Shown here piece by piece: positions 47,547-57,521 of a stretch of 64,000 nt of DNA (its first letter is position 1; each line of letters opens with the position of its first letter). Made by a program: the position numbers and the translations under genes. The notes beneath the pieces were generated by a model, which was not told the DNA's origin, made no database searches, and was given only the letters and a program-made list of their open reading frames with translations. Source of the DNA: Porticoccaceae bacterium (GTDB lineage Bacteria; Pseudomonadota; Gammaproteobacteria; Pseudomonadales; Porticoccaceae). The DNA is taken from assembly GCA_018654575.1 (NCBI GenBank), contig JABILI010000014.1:1-64000 (forward strand), in the 5' to 3' direction.

Positions 47547-48617
47547 ATGTTAATACAGCAGTACAATGCAGAAATAGCGGTAGAGAGTCAGCGCCGCGTC
47601 GTTGAAGAGTACCTTTCTAAGGTGCCTTCGGTTAACAGTATTGATAAGTCTGATCTCGAGAGTCTCAAAGCGCGAATAACGTCTGAGTTGGCTTCCAAGA
47701 ATGCAGTGCTTATCGCCCATTATTATACCGACCCGCTCATTCAGCAACTTGCAGAGGAGACTGGCGGTACGGTTTCAGATTCCCTAGAAATGGCACGCTT
47801 TGGTTCTAATCACGATGCGCAGACACTAGTAGTGGCTGGCGTTAAGTTTATGGGTGAGACGGCGAAGATATTGACTCCGGGAAAGCGAGTGTTGATGCCA
47901 ACCCTGGAAGCGACTTGTTCGTTAGACGTGGGTTGCCCTGCTGATGAGTTCTCTGCATTTTGTGATGAACACCCAGATAGAACGGTGGTGGTATATGCCA
48001 ACACGTCAGCGGCGGTCAAAGCTCGGGCCGACTGGGTGGTGACTTCAAGTATTGCCTTAGAGGTTGTTGACTATCTTGATAGTATAGGTGAAAAAATTCT
48101 TTGGGCGCCTGATAAGTATCTTGGTGGTTATGTTCAGAAAAAGACAGGTGCGGATATGCTTCTATGGGATGGGAGCTGTATCGTGCATGAAGAGTTCAAA
48201 GCTAAGGGCATTTTAGATCTTAAGCAAATCTACCCTGATGCTGCGGTGCTTGCCCACCCTGAATCACCTGACTCAGTTGTGAGTATTGCCGATATCACTG
48301 GGTCTACGTCGCAGCTTATCAGTGCCGCAATGAAGCTGCCTAACAAACAGCTCATTGTGGCTACAGATCAGGGTATTTTTTATAAAATGCAGCAATCTGT
48401 CCCCAACAAGCAACTGCTTATAGCTCCTACAGGCGGCAGTGGTGCGTCATGCCGAAGTTGTGCCAGCTGCCCTTGGATGGGAATGAATAGTTTGCAAAAT
48501 TTGCTGTCATGCTTGGAACAAGGCAGTAATGAAGTCTTCGTCGATGCTACGGTCGCCACTCTCGCGATGCAGTCCCTTGACAGAATGATGACGTTTAAAG
48601 CGCGCCATTTAGGTTAA
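47547..48617 (+). CDS. nadA: quinolinate synthase
   Basis: NadA condenses iminoaspartate with dihydroxyacetone phosphate to quinolinate in NAD synthesis, using an oxygen-sensitive [4Fe-4S] cluster. The 356-residue protein has the three ligand regions: [14 protein letters not shown] near residue 113, a middle cysteine in [10 protein letters not shown], and the [15 protein letters not shown] motif near the C-terminus. [21 protein letters not shown] and GSTSQLI are substrate-site stretches. ATG 47547 is chosen over the in-frame start at 47496, which overlaps the small membrane ORF. It overlaps the convergent bepA gene by four bases. Confidence 0.95.
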   Translation: MLIQQYNAEIAVESQRRVVEEYLSKVPSVNSIDKSDLESLKARITSELASKNAVLIAHYYTDPLIQQLAEETGGTVSDSLEMARFGSNHDAQTLVVAGVKFMGETAKILTPGKRVLMPTLEATCSLDVGCPADEFSAFCDEHPDRTVVVYANTSAAVKARADWVVTSSIALEVVDYLDSIGEKILWAPDKYLGGYVQKKTGADMLLWDGSCIVHEEFKAKGILDLKQIYPDAAVLAHPESPDSVVSIADITGSTSQLISAAMKLPNKQLIVATDQGIFYKMQQSVPNKQLLIAPTGGSGASCRSCASCPWMGMNSLQNLLSCLEQGSNEVFVDATVATLAMQSLDRMMTFKARHLG

Positions 48618-50062
48618 AGCCGTTTGGCTTTTTCTTCCATTGAAACAACATCTCTAAGGCGTTGACTGACGATAGCTGAACGTTTGAAGTCTGCAGTTAC
48701 CAGCTTTGTGGCCAAACCCAGTTGTTCTCTTGCTAGATCGAACGCACCTACCAGTATAAAGTACTCTGCTCGAGCTTCGTGAACGCCTGAAATATTTCCT
48801 GCTAGGCCACGCACCTCGGCAAGCCGATACCAAAGCATAGGATCCTCAGGCCGATTGCGTGTAAGAATTGTCAATACTGCCGCAGATTTTTCATACTGAT
48901 GGTCCTGCCAGAGAATCTCGCTCTCTAGCGCCATGAGGGGATAGTTGTTCGGTGTTAGCGCCAATAGTCGATTAAGTTTAGAAAGAGCTGTCGTATAATT
49001 CTCTTGGGCCAGATCTATTTCGATATCAGTATATTGATAAGCGATTTGGCGGGGCTGCGCTGTGAGAAGAGCGGCGATAAGCGTCTTAGCCTTGATTAAT
49101 TCACGGGTATTCAAGTAGGCCAAGGCTAAGCCATAGTTTGCAGCATCAGGGCGTAGCGTATTATTCTGAAGCTCAGTTTGGAATTTAATAACGCTAGTTT
49201 TTGCAGAACTGTCCATGGCTACAGTAGCTCTAGCCTGCATTAGATAATAGTCAGGATGTTCTAGGTAGTGCCGTCTGGATGAACCCATGCTTCGACCTCG
49301 GGCATCGGCAATACGCTTCTCGGTGACAGGGTGCGTCAATAAAAACTCAGGTATGCGAGTTCCTGAGTAGCGCGTTTTTGCGAGTAACGTTTCAAACATA
49401 TCTCCTGCAGCAGCAGGATCTCGACCTGACCTTTCCATCGTTTGCAGTCCAATCCGATCCGCTTCTTGCTCGTTAGATCTACTGTACCTAAGTTGGCTTT
49501 CTGCGGCGTAAGCCTGGCTGGCACTCATTGCAGCCATCCCGGCATCACCACCTACTGTTGCCGCAACAACCAGTCCGGCTAAGAGCCCTGCAAGTGTTAC
49601 GATTGATGATGATCGTCGGGCTTCGAGTCCTCGCGCGAAATGTCTTTGGCTTAGATGAGCAAGTTCATGGGCCAATACTGACACCATTTGGTCTTCATTC
49701 TCGGCAAAGGCAAACAACCCCGTGTGTATCCCAATGACGCCACCTGGCACGGCAAATGCGTTCATCGTGGGGTTTTTTATGATGACTAGTTCGAGTTCTG
49801 GGTTTTCTAGATCACTGAATACGGCCAAATTGTATATCAGCTCTTCAAAATACAGCTGCATCAATGGGTCATCATGCTCTTTTACCCGACTACGAAAGAC
49901 CTTTAACCAGGTTCGGCCGAGTTGGTATTCTTGTTGTTTAGATACAATCCCAGAGCTACTGTCACCAAGAAGTGGCAATTCAATCTCTTTTGCTTGTGCG
50001 AGATTCGCCGAAGCCAAAAAGGACCAGTATGCGAGTAGAAGTGTTACTAAAAGTCTTAACAT
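48614..50062 (-). CDS. bepA: periplasmic M48 metalloprotease and chaperone BepA
   Basis: BepA (YfgC) helps assemble LptD in the outer membrane and degrades misfolded forms. The 482-residue protein from ATG 50062 begins with a signal peptide ([23 protein letters not shown]). The protease domain holds [10 protein letters not shown] with the zinc-binding HExxH, followed by [21 protein letters not shown] with the third ligand Glu. The C-terminal half contains TPR repeats. An ATG at 50110 would give 16 extra residues before the signal peptide and is unlikely. The gene is convergent with nadA (four-base overlap). Confidence 0.93.
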   Translation of the reverse strand: MLRLLVTLLLAYWSFLASANLAQAKEIELPLLGDSSSGIVSKQQEYQLGRTWLKVFRSRVKEHDDPLMQLYFEELIYNLAVFSDLENPELELVIIKNPTMNAFAVPGGVIGIHTGLFAFAENEDQMVSVLAHELAHLSQRHFARGLEARRSSSIVTLAGLLAGLVVAATVGGDAGMAAMSASQAYAAESQLRYSRSNEQEADRIGLQTMERSGRDPAAAGDMFETLLAKTRYSGTRIPEFLLTHPVTEKRIADARGRSMGSSRRHYLEHPDYYLMQARATVAMDSSAKTSVIKFQTELQNNTLRPDAANYGLALAYLNTRELIKAKTLIAALLTAQPRQIAYQYTDIEIDLAQENYTTALSKLNRLLALTPNNYPLMALESEILWQDHQYEKSAAVLTILTRNRPEDPMLWYRLAEVRGLAGNISGVHEARAEYFILVGAFDLAREQLGLATKLVTADFKRSAIVSQRLRDVVSMEEKAKRL

Positions 50063-50263
50063 AGCCGGTACAGGCCCTTTTTGGTCGTATTGACTGTATA
50101 GTTCAAGCATACACGGGGCATTTAAAATTTCTACCCTTACAGTTGATATAAGTAAAAGATTGGACAGTTGAAACTTTGACTCGTTTCATGTCTTATAATG
50201 GTCTACGAGTAGCTAGATAATTTAAACAGGTTTGCATTAATTAGTTTTTCTTAAGGAACGTCC

Positions 50264-51337
50264 ATGAAGCAGGTGTTAAGCAGGTGGTTAGGCCGTTATT
50301 TTGGCAACGAAGAAACTGTCCTTTTAGCGGTGATGTTGGTGGCTTCTCTTGTGCTAATGGCAACTATTGGCGGCTTTTTAGGGCCTGTTTTTACCGCTCT
50401 GATTTTATCATTCTTGCTACAGGGGGTTGTAAACACCTTACAGCGTGCTGGCGCTTCGCCGCGGGCATCTATGGTGACGTCGTACGTACTGTTTTTACTC
50501 GGATTAGTTGCTATCTTAGTAGGCTTGGTGCCTATTGTTGGCAGGCAAATGTCTCTGTTACTGGCCGAAGTTCCTAGTATGATTAGTAGGATTCAAGGTT
50601 TTTTAGTGACGCTACCGGAGCGATATTCCGATTACTTGACGGTGGATCAGTTTGATTTGTTATCTATGCGAATTTCTGAGGAAATCGCCAACATGGCTGA
50701 GCAAATACTGACATTTTCAATTAGTAGCTTCCCAAGTCTACTAGCTGTCGCTATTTATTTGCTGTTGGTTCCAGTACTGGTCTTCTTTATGCTCAAGGAT
50801 AGGCAGGAATTATTCATTTTTGTCGCGAATCTTTTACCCCGTAAGCGACCAGTGATGACCATTATTTGGTCTGAGATGAACGTTCAGTTCGCTAATTATG
50901 TCAGAGGCAAGGCAATCGAGATCCTTATCGTTGGCTCATTATCCTTCGGAGCGTTCCTGCTGCTAGGCCTCAATTACGCAGCGTTATTGGCCCTTCTAGT
51001 AGGGCTGTCGGTGCTCATACCCTATATAGGGGCCAGTGTCGTAACCTTGCCTGTATTACTTGTAGGATATAGCCAGTGGGGTTATTCAGCTGAGTTCTTA
51101 TGGTTATTCTTCACCTATGGCGTTATTCAGTTTTTCGATGGAAATGTGCTGGTGCCTTTATTGTTTTCTGAAGTGGTAAATTTACACCCAATCGCCATCA
51201 TCGTGGCGGTCCTGCTTTTTGGCGGCATTTGGGGTTTCTGGGGCGTGTTTTTTGCGATCCCACTAGCGACTTTAGTCAAAGCAGTTTTTAATGCTTGGCC
51301 AGACGGCTCATCGCTCGAAGAGATTTCAGAGGGGTAA
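50264..51337 (+). CDS. AI-2E family permease (PerM/YdgG-like)
   Basis: A 357-residue inner-membrane protein of the AI-2 exporter superfamily. Multiple helices flank a helical soluble segment (about residues 65-155). Typical motifs are LSFLLQGVVNTL, LLVPVLVFFMLKDRQELF, and PYIGASVVTLPVLLVGY near the C-terminal half. Members include Na+/H+ antiporters, permease PerM and the AI-2 exporter TqsA; this one cannot be assigned. AAGGA precedes ATG 50264. It is monocistronic by spacing and follows bepA head to head, as perM often follows bepA in gammaproteobacteria. Confidence 0.9.
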   Translation: MKQVLSRWLGRYFGNEETVLLAVMLVASLVLMATIGGFLGPVFTALILSFLLQGVVNTLQRAGASPRASMVTSYVLFLLGLVAILVGLVPIVGRQMSLLLAEVPSMISRIQGFLVTLPERYSDYLTVDQFDLLSMRISEEIANMAEQILTFSISSFPSLLAVAIYLLLVPVLVFFMLKDRQELFIFVANLLPRKRPVMTIIWSEMNVQFANYVRGKAIEILIVGSLSFGAFLLLGLNYAALLALLVGLSVLIPYIGASVVTLPVLLVGYSQWGYSAEFLWLFFTYGVIQFFDGNVLVPLLFSEVVNLHPIAIIVAVLLFGGIWGFWGVFFAIPLATLVKAVFNAWPDGSSLEEISEG

Positions 51338-51429
51338 GCAGAACGTGCTGTAGGCGGGTAAAGAGGGCATTTCCTCTTCCTGCAGTCCCATTAGCTTGTT
51401 TTAAACCTCAATATATGTAAATTTACTAG

Positions 51430-51495
51430 CTATAGGGTTACTTTTTATTTTGCTTTAAATCTATATATTACAATAACCTATAGAAATATTATGTT
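51430..51495 (+). promoter_or_regulatory. aceE promoter with inverted repeat
   Basis: TTACAA (51468-51473), a 16-base spacer and TATGTT (51490-51495) make a plausible sigma-70 promoter. An inverted repeat with arms CTATAGGGTTA (51430-51440) and TAACCTATAG (51474-51483) has one arm between -35 and -10 and the other upstream. A dimeric or looping repressor could bind there; no pdhR gene lies nearby. Confidence 0.5.
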
Positions 51496-51619
51496 ATCCT
51501 GCTAAGAAAGGAGTCTTAAAAGCAGCTTTAATTAGCTATTTTTTGTAGTTATACTACACGCCTTCAAAGAGCGACTGTTTTCACTCGACTAAGGCTGTTA
51601 GTGCGTTGCCTTTATCGCT

Positions 51620-51656
51620 TTAAGGAAAGCCAGCCTCATAGGCTAGCGTTAAGGAA
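51620..51656 (+). promoter_or_regulatory. hairpin flanked by duplicated TTAAGGAA in aceE leader
   Basis: GCCAGCC (51629-51635) pairs with GGCTAGC (51641-51647) with one mismatch. Identical TTAAGGAA copies at 51620-51627 and 51649-51656 flank it. The second copy is the ribosome-binding site six bases before ATG 51663. The stem-loop between the two may influence translation. Confidence 0.45.
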
Positions 51657-51662
51657 TAGACC

Positions 51663-54326
51663 ATGAATGATTTAGATCCATCTGAAACGAAAGAGTGGCT
51701 AGACGCTCTGGACTCTATAAGACGAGCTCAGGGCGATGATCGCGCCAGCTACATCCTAGATGCCTTACATTCTCATGCCACTGAAAATAGAATACAGCTG
51801 CCTCAGTCTGTTACCACTCCTTACCGGAATACAATTCCGGCTGATCAAGAGAAGGTAATGCCTGGCGACCTATTTATGGAGCGCCGGATTAGGTCTTTGG
51901 TTAGGTGGAATGCTCTTGCCATGGTTATGCGGGCCAACACCCAAAGTGAGGGTATTGGAGGCCACATAGCTAGCTTCTCCTCCGCAGCAACCCTTTACGA
52001 TGTAGGCTTTAATTACTTTTTTAGAGGGTCTGAAGGTGACAACTTGGGTGATTTAGTATTCTTCCAAGGTCACAGCTCACCAGGCATGTATGCTCGTTCG
52101 TTCTTGGAGGGGCGTTTAAGCGTAGGTCAGCTGGATAATTTTAGGCGAGAAGTTGATGGCTCGGGGCTTTCGTCATACCCCCACCCGTGGCTGATGCCAG
52201 ACTATTGGCAGTTTCCGACTGTTTCAATGGGTTTGGGGCCTATTCAGGCCATATACCAGGCCCACGTGATGCGCTACTTGTCCGCTCGAGGCCTGGTTGC
52301 TCGTGGAGACAGAAAAGTTTGGGCATTTCTCGGTGACGGGGAGTGTGATGAGCCTGAAACCCTAGGCTCAATATCATTGGCGGGTAGAGAAGGGCTAGAA
52401 AATCTGATATTTGTCATTAATTGTAATTTACAGCGATTGGATGGCCCCGTGCGTGGTAACGGAAAAATCATTCAAGAGCTGGAGGGTGTGTTCAGGGGCG
52501 CCGGCTGGAACGTAATCAAAGTAATTTGGGGTCGCCACTGGGATGCTTTGATAGAGAGAGATAAAAGTGGATTATTACTTCAGCGCATGAACGAAGTCTG
52601 TGACGGAGAGCTGCAGAATTATAAATACAATGGTGGCGCTTATACCAGAGAGCATTTTTTTGGGAAGTATCCTGAGCTACTTGAATTGGTAAAAGATCTA
52701 ACCGATGACCAGATTATGGGTTTGAATAGGGGTGGCCATGACCCCTATAAGGTCTATGCGGCGTACTCAGAGGCTGTTGCTAGCAAGGGTAAGCCTACAG
52801 TGATCCTAGCGCAGACCGTTAAGGGCTACGGGCTAGGCCAGGGCGGCCAAGCGGCTAATGATACTCACTCGGTTAAAAAACTTGATGTTGATAATCTTCG
52901 TCGTTTTAGGGATAGGTTCGGAATACCGATCTCTGATGATCAATTGGAGACTGTTCCCTATTACCGCCCCGCAGAAGATAGCCCTGAACTAACATACATG
53001 AAGCGTCGACGAGAGACACTTGGGGGGCCACTTCCGGCCCGCAAGTCGGAATTTGAGGCTATGGATGTTCCGGATCTTAAAATCTTTGAAAAGCAGTTAG
53101 CTAGTAGCGGTAAACGAGAGATATCTACGACTATGGCTTTTGTCAGAGTTTTGGCCGCACTGGTGAAGGACAAGAATATTGGTAAAAATGTGGTCCCCAT
53201 TGTGCCGGATGAAGCGCGCACTTTTGGTATGGAGGGCATGTTCAGGCAGCTTGGTATTTATACCTCTGTGGGCCAACAGTATGTCCCCCATGACCATGAG
53301 CAAATTATGTACTATAAAGAAGATAAGAAGGGCGTTATCTTAGAGGAGGGGATCAACGAGGCTGGTGCTATGTCAGCATGGCTGGCTCTTGCGACCTCCT
53401 ACAGTACTAATAGTTACCCTATGGTCCCTTTTTATATCTTTTACTCCATGTTTGGTTTTCAGCGGATCGGTGATTTAGCATGGGCTGCGGGAGATAGTCA
53501 GGCGAGAGGATTTCTAATTGGAGCTACGGCGGGTCGTACTACCCTTAATGGCGAAGGACTTCAGCATCAGGACGGACATAGCCTTATTTTGGCCAATACC
53601 ATTCCAAATTGTAAGAGCTATGATGCGACCTTTAGCTATGAACTTGCGGTTATTGTTCAGAGTGGCCTGAAGTGCATGTTCGAAGAGAAACAAAATTACT
53701 TCTATTACCTAACGACTATGAATGAAAACTATGTTCAGCCTGCCATGCCAGAAGGCGTTGAGGAAGGTATTATCAAAGGGATGTATCCCTTAAAGCGAGC
53801 TCAATCTCCTAGTGATAAAGGTAATCAGGATAATAAAGTAACATTGATGGGAGCTGGAACGATTCTTAATGAGGTAGTTGCGGCCGCAGGCATACTAAAA
53901 GAGAGCTATGATGTTACTGCTGACATATGGAGCCTAACCAGCGTCAATGAATTGGTTAGAGATGGACAAGCCGTTGATAGGTGGAATTTATTACACCCCA
54001 CGGAGACGCGCAGAAAGGGCTATGTCGAGACACAGTTAGAAGGTATTTCTGAGCCTGTAGTGATAGCTACCGATTATATGAAGGCTTACGGTGAGCAATT
54101 ACGTCGTTATATTGATAGCCCGCTTCATGTTTTGGGTACCGACGGTTTTGGCCGCAGTGACAGCAGGGTGGCACTAAGAAGCTTTTTTGAAGTCGATCGA
54201 TATTTTATTACGGTGTCGGCACTCAAGGGACTTGCAGATAGTGGAGTGATTGATGATTCAGTCGTATCAGAAGCAATCAGTAAATTTGGTATAGATTCTG
54301 AAAAAATCAACCCTTTGAATATGTAA
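51663..54326 (+). CDS. aceE: pyruvate dehydrogenase E1 component, homodimeric
   Basis: AceE decarboxylates pyruvate with thiamine diphosphate and passes the acetyl group to the lipoyl arm of AceF. The 887-residue protein is the single-chain type (same as E. coli, 887). The thiamine-binding motif is GDGECDEPE...NCNLQRLDGPVRGN, and GHDPYKVYAAYSEA and GVILEEGINEAGA are further family stretches. AAGGAAT precedes ATG 51663. It heads an operon with aceF; a promoter candidate and inverted repeat lie upstream. An lpd gene is not adjacent. Confidence 0.97.
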   Translation: MNDLDPSETKEWLDALDSIRRAQGDDRASYILDALHSHATENRIQLPQSVTTPYRNTIPADQEKVMPGDLFMERRIRSLVRWNALAMVMRANTQSEGIGGHIASFSSAATLYDVGFNYFFRGSEGDNLGDLVFFQGHSSPGMYARSFLEGRLSVGQLDNFRREVDGSGLSSYPHPWLMPDYWQFPTVSMGLGPIQAIYQAHVMRYLSARGLVARGDRKVWAFLGDGECDEPETLGSISLAGREGLENLIFVINCNLQRLDGPVRGNGKIIQELEGVFRGAGWNVIKVIWGRHWDALIERDKSGLLLQRMNEVCDGELQNYKYNGGAYTREHFFGKYPELLELVKDLTDDQIMGLNRGGHDPYKVYAAYSEAVASKGKPTVILAQTVKGYGLGQGGQAANDTHSVKKLDVDNLRRFRDRFGIPISDDQLETVPYYRPAEDSPELTYMKRRRETLGGPLPARKSEFEAMDVPDLKIFEKQLASSGKREISTTMAFVRVLAALVKDKNIGKNVVPIVPDEARTFGMEGMFRQLGIYTSVGQQYVPHDHEQIMYYKEDKKGVILEEGINEAGAMSAWLALATSYSTNSYPMVPFYIFYSMFGFQRIGDLAWAAGDSQARGFLIGATAGRTTLNGEGLQHQDGHSLILANTIPNCKSYDATFSYELAVIVQSGLKCMFEEKQNYFYYLTTMNENYVQPAMPEGVEEGIIKGMYPLKRAQSPSDKGNQDNKVTLMGAGTILNEVVAAAGILKESYDVTADIWSLTSVNELVRDGQAVDRWNLLHPTETRRKGYVETQLEGISEPVVIATDYMKAYGEQLRRYIDSPLHVLGTDGFGRSDSRVALRSFFEVDRYFITVSALKGLADSGVIDDSVVSEAISKFGIDSEKINPLNM

Positions 54327-54383
54327 TTGTTGTTTATCCCTGCAGTACTGGGTTAGCATTGATTTGAAATAAAGGAAAAATGA

Positions 54384-55703
54384 GTGGCCATAGAAATTAT
54401 TAAAGTTCCCGACTTGGGCGGCGCTGAAACAGTTGATGTTATCGAACTGAGTCTAGCTCAGGGCGATAATATTGCAGCCGAGGACTCGCTAGTAGTCCTC
54501 GAGTCAGACAAGGCGACGATGGACGTGCCTTCGCCCCGTGCTGGACAGCTAATCAAGTATTTAGTGGCTGAGGGTGATACGGTTAAAGTCGGTGATTCTA
54601 TCGCTGAGCTTGAAATCTCTTCGTCAGAGTCGCCTGCTGAGGTTCAGCTTGAGCAACCGGTAATGATTGAAGAGGTAGAGCCGAAAATAGAAGCACCTGT
54701 GAGTGAGTTAAAATCAGAGCCTGCCCCTGGGCCAGTTACCACAGAACCGGTAGCGGCTATTACTAACGTTGAATCCTCAGGCGACAGTGGAGCTGAAGGT
54801 GAAGTTTATGCGGGGCCGTCGGTAAGGTTAATGGCGCGGGAACTTGGGGTTACCCTTGATTCCGTCGTTGGTAGTGGTCCACGAGGTCGTATCATAAAGG
54901 ATGACATTGATGCCTATGTTAAGGGCAAGCTAAACAGTGCCGCTAGTAATGAACTAGCTAAAGGTAGTGCTATACCATCTACCCCAAGTATTGATTTCAG
55001 TCAGTTTGGTCCGATCGATACAGTAAAGTTAACTAAGATACAGAAGCTGACCGCATCTAACATGCATCGAAACTGGTTAAACGTTCCCCATGTTACCCAC
55101 TTTGATGACGCAGATATTACTAATTTAGAGAGCTTCCGTAAGTCGCTCAAGGTCGAAGGTGAAGTCAGAGGTGTCCGTATAACGCCCGTTGCGTTCATTA
55201 TTAAAGCCATAGCGGTGGCTCTTGACGCTAACCCTGTGATTAATCGATCTTTAGCCTCAGACGGAGAGCACTATATTCAAAAGAGTTACTGCAATATTGG
55301 GATGGCTGTTGATACTCCGCGAGGTCTGGTTGTTCCCGTTATTCGCAATGCTAATGAAAAAGGAATATGGGAAATCGCTGCGGACGTCGCCAACTTTGCA
55401 GCCAAGGCGCGGGATGGCAAGCTCAAGCCGATCGACATGCAAGGCGGATGCTTTAGCTTGTCAAGCCTTGGAACTATTGGTGGCAATGGATTTACGCCCA
55501 TTGTAAACGCGCCTGAGGTTGGTATTTTAGGCGTTTCTAAATCCCAAATGAAGCCTGTTTGGAATGGCGACGCTTTCGAACCAAGGCTCATGCTTCCTTT
55601 GGCACTGTCCTACGATCACCGCCTTGTCAATGGTGGGGATGCCGGGCGCTTTATGACTGATATTGTTAAATTTTTAAGCGACATCCGACATTTGGCCTTG
55701 TAA
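54384..55703 (+). CDS. aceF: dihydrolipoamide acetyltransferase, single lipoyl domain
   Basis: AceF is the core E2 of pyruvate dehydrogenase. The 439-residue protein has one lipoyl domain with the lysine acceptor in LESDKATMDVPSP (residue about 42). A proline/glutamate-rich linker follows, then a peripheral subunit-binding domain (PSVRLMARELGVTLDSVVG). The catalytic domain ends with SYDHRLVNGGDAGRF (HxxxDG). E. coli AceF has three lipoyl domains and 630 residues, so this is a short variant. GTG 54384 is the start; the ATG four bases earlier leads to a stop. Confidence 0.95.
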   Translation: MAIEIIKVPDLGGAETVDVIELSLAQGDNIAAEDSLVVLESDKATMDVPSPRAGQLIKYLVAEGDTVKVGDSIAELEISSSESPAEVQLEQPVMIEEVEPKIEAPVSELKSEPAPGPVTTEPVAAITNVESSGDSGAEGEVYAGPSVRLMARELGVTLDSVVGSGPRGRIIKDDIDAYVKGKLNSAASNELAKGSAIPSTPSIDFSQFGPIDTVKLTKIQKLTASNMHRNWLNVPHVTHFDDADITNLESFRKSLKVEGEVRGVRITPVAFIIKAIAVALDANPVINRSLASDGEHYIQKSYCNIGMAVDTPRGLVVPVIRNANEKGIWEIAADVANFAAKARDGKLKPIDMQGGCFSLSSLGTIGGNGFTPIVNAPEVGILGVSKSQMKPVWNGDAFEPRLMLPLALSYDHRLVNGGDAGRFMTDIVKFLSDIRHLAL

Positions 55704-55731
55704 CTCTTTAGCTCTAAGATGTGGGGTACAC

Positions 55732-56172
55732 ATGCAGTTTTTACATACGATGGTTCGCGTGAGCGAACTTGAGGCCTCACTTGACTTTTATTGTGGAGCT
55801 TTAGGGTTGTTGGAAGTCTCTCGATATGACAGTAAAACAGGGCGTTTCACGCTAATTTTTCTTGCCGCTCCAGATGATGTGGGCACGGCGGCCTCAGCTC
55901 AATCACCTTTAATAGAACTCACCTATAACTGGGACCCTGAGGAGTATTCTGGCGGCAGAAACTTTGGTCACCTAGCATTTCGCGTAGCTGATATTTACCA
56001 GACGTGTGAGAAACTTGCGGATAGGGGTGTGGTTATTAATCGTCCGCCGCGCGACGGGCACATGGCTTTTATTCGCTCACCTGACAATGTCTCGATCGAG
56101 CTACTGCAGGCTGGGCCGGCACTGCCCGCTAAGGAGCCTTGGGCTTCAATGAGCAATGTAGGTGAATGGTAG
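55732..56172 (+). CDS. lactoylglutathione lyase-like VOC protein
   Basis: A 146-residue protein of the glyoxalase I fold. His5 (LHTMVRV), Glu in ELTYNWDPEEYSGG, His in FGHLAFRV and Glu in VSIELLQ occupy the four metal-ligand positions of GloA. It therefore may isomerise the methylglyoxal-glutathione adduct to lactoylglutathione. GloA usually has ELTYNWG; here Gly is Asp. It is 28 bases after aceF. A related VOC protein lies at 1.3 kb, but that one shows less similarity to GloA. Confidence 0.8.
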   Translation: MQFLHTMVRVSELEASLDFYCGALGLLEVSRYDSKTGRFTLIFLAAPDDVGTAASAQSPLIELTYNWDPEEYSGGRNFGHLAFRVADIYQTCEKLADRGVVINRPPRDGHMAFIRSPDNVSIELLQAGPALPAKEPWASMSNVGEW

Positions 56173-56186
56173 TCTTGCGACGTTTT

Positions 56187-57269
56187 TTAACTCTTTTTAA
56201 ACGGTAGCATTTCAATCGCTTGCTCAATATGCTGAGCAATGCCGGTATCTTCAGATTTCAGATAGCGAGCAATAGCGTCCTTAAATTCTGGGTGCTTGAT
56301 CCAGTGAAGGGAATGCGTTTTAACGGGTTCAAATCCCCGTACCAATTTGTGCTCTCCCTGGGCCCCAGCATCATAACGACTAAGGCCTTTTTCTATCGCA
56401 AATTCGATACCTCGATAATAGCAAAGCTCAAAATGCAGGTAGGGAAACTCCCCAAGGCTACCCCAGTAACGGCCGTAGAGGGTGTCGTTGTCAAAGAGAT
56501 ATAAAGCGCATGCGATGGGTTGATTGTCCTTGGTGGCAACTGCCATGGCTATTTGCTCTGGCATAGTCGCCGCAATTTGCATGAAAAACTCCTGTTTCAG
56601 GTATCCCCTAGTCCCGTTCCGCTTAGCGTAGGTACGTTCATATAAACTATAAAAAAGGCTCCAAATATCAGCCTTTATTTCGTTCCCGACTATGACTTCA
56701 ACGGTGATCTCTTGCTTGATAACCTCCGATCGCTCTTTACGTATCATCTTTCGCTTTCGAGAGGTCATGGAACTTAAGAACGCGTCAAAATTATCATAGC
56801 CTCTGTTGAGCCAATGATATTGCACACCACTGCGCTTAAGTAGGCGAGGGTCTTCAAATAAAACCAACTCTTCATTACTCGGGAACAGCAAGTGCCAGCT
56901 TGATGCATCGACTTCATTAGCTAGTTTTATGATCTCATTCAGAAAATGAATGCACTGCTGGCTATCTAACTGTCTATCACTTCGTACTCTCGAGCCAGTA
57001 GACGGTGTAAACGGTATGGCAGTAACGAGTTTGGGGTAATACTCAAGGCCATTCTGGTGGTATGCATTGGCCCAAGCATGATCAAAAACGTACTCACCCA
57101 TAGAGTGCTCTTTGAGATACAACGGCATAAAAATTTGCTGACTTTGTTCTTCTAGCTGGAGATGTATAGGCGTCCAACCAGTATCTGCTGAAACACTGCC
57201 GCTATCTTCTAGAGCCTCTAAAAAAGCGTGCCTTAAAAAGGGATAGGGAAGTTGGTCAGGTTTAGTCAT
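56187..57269 (-). CDS. GNAT/DUF482 family peptidogalycan-type protein
   Basis: A 360-residue cytoplasmic protein of the DUF482 family (GNAT fold, FemAB-related). The pattern PFLRHAFLEALEDSGS at the N-terminus, PLYLKEHSMGEYVFDHAWANAY, and GARYG-like YDAGAQGEHKLVRGFEPVKTHSLHW toward the C-terminus are family features. Some members are called peptidogalycan biosynthesis proteins, but no activity is proven. The frame starts close to the conserved PFLRHAF block. It faces gloA tail to tail and is separated from fabV by 252 bases. Confidence 0.85.
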   Translation of the reverse strand: MTKPDQLPYPFLRHAFLEALEDSGSVSADTGWTPIHLQLEEQSQQIFMPLYLKEHSMGEYVFDHAWANAYHQNGLEYYPKLVTAIPFTPSTGSRVRSDRQLDSQQCIHFLNEIIKLANEVDASSWHLLFPSNEELVLFEDPRLLKRSGVQYHWLNRGYDNFDAFLSSMTSRKRKMIRKERSEVIKQEITVEVIVGNEIKADIWSLFYSLYERTYAKRNGTRGYLKQEFFMQIAATMPEQIAMAVATKDNQPIACALYLFDNDTLYGRYWGSLGEFPYLHFELCYYRGIEFAIEKGLSRYDAGAQGEHKLVRGFEPVKTHSLHWIKHPEFKDAIARYLKSEDTGIAQHIEQAIEMLPFKKS

Positions 57270-57521
57270 GGGTATGCTGTTCTCAATGTGTTTTCAACAA
57301 TCTAATGGAGGTTGATAGGCTCAACACACCATTGTAGTGATTCTACCGCCACTCCACACGGATACAATCGAATGAAGAGACATTACTGATATGGTAGATT
57401 ACGGGAAGCTACTAAATATTGATCATTTACGTATAATTTTATTCTAATCTTACGGGATAGGCGGGCATTAGGGTATCATTGCCGTCACACAGTATAACCC
57501 CTTCAGATGGAGAGATATTGA

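Larger units (their letters stand above)
51338..51662 (+). other. 325-base regulatory region upstream of aceE
   Basis: The stretch is AT-rich and carries a candidate promoter, an inverted repeat, and a hairpin before the ribosome-binding site, each listed separately. A weak hairpin (AAGAGG with CCTCTT) just after the permease stop has no U tract. No ORF longer than a few codons is credible here. Confidence 0.6.

Noticed and set aside
57450..57479. Possible fabV promoter (TTACGG, 18 bases, TATCAT)
   Set aside because: Spacing is acceptable but both hexamers match poorly; mentioned only as a weak possibility under fabV.
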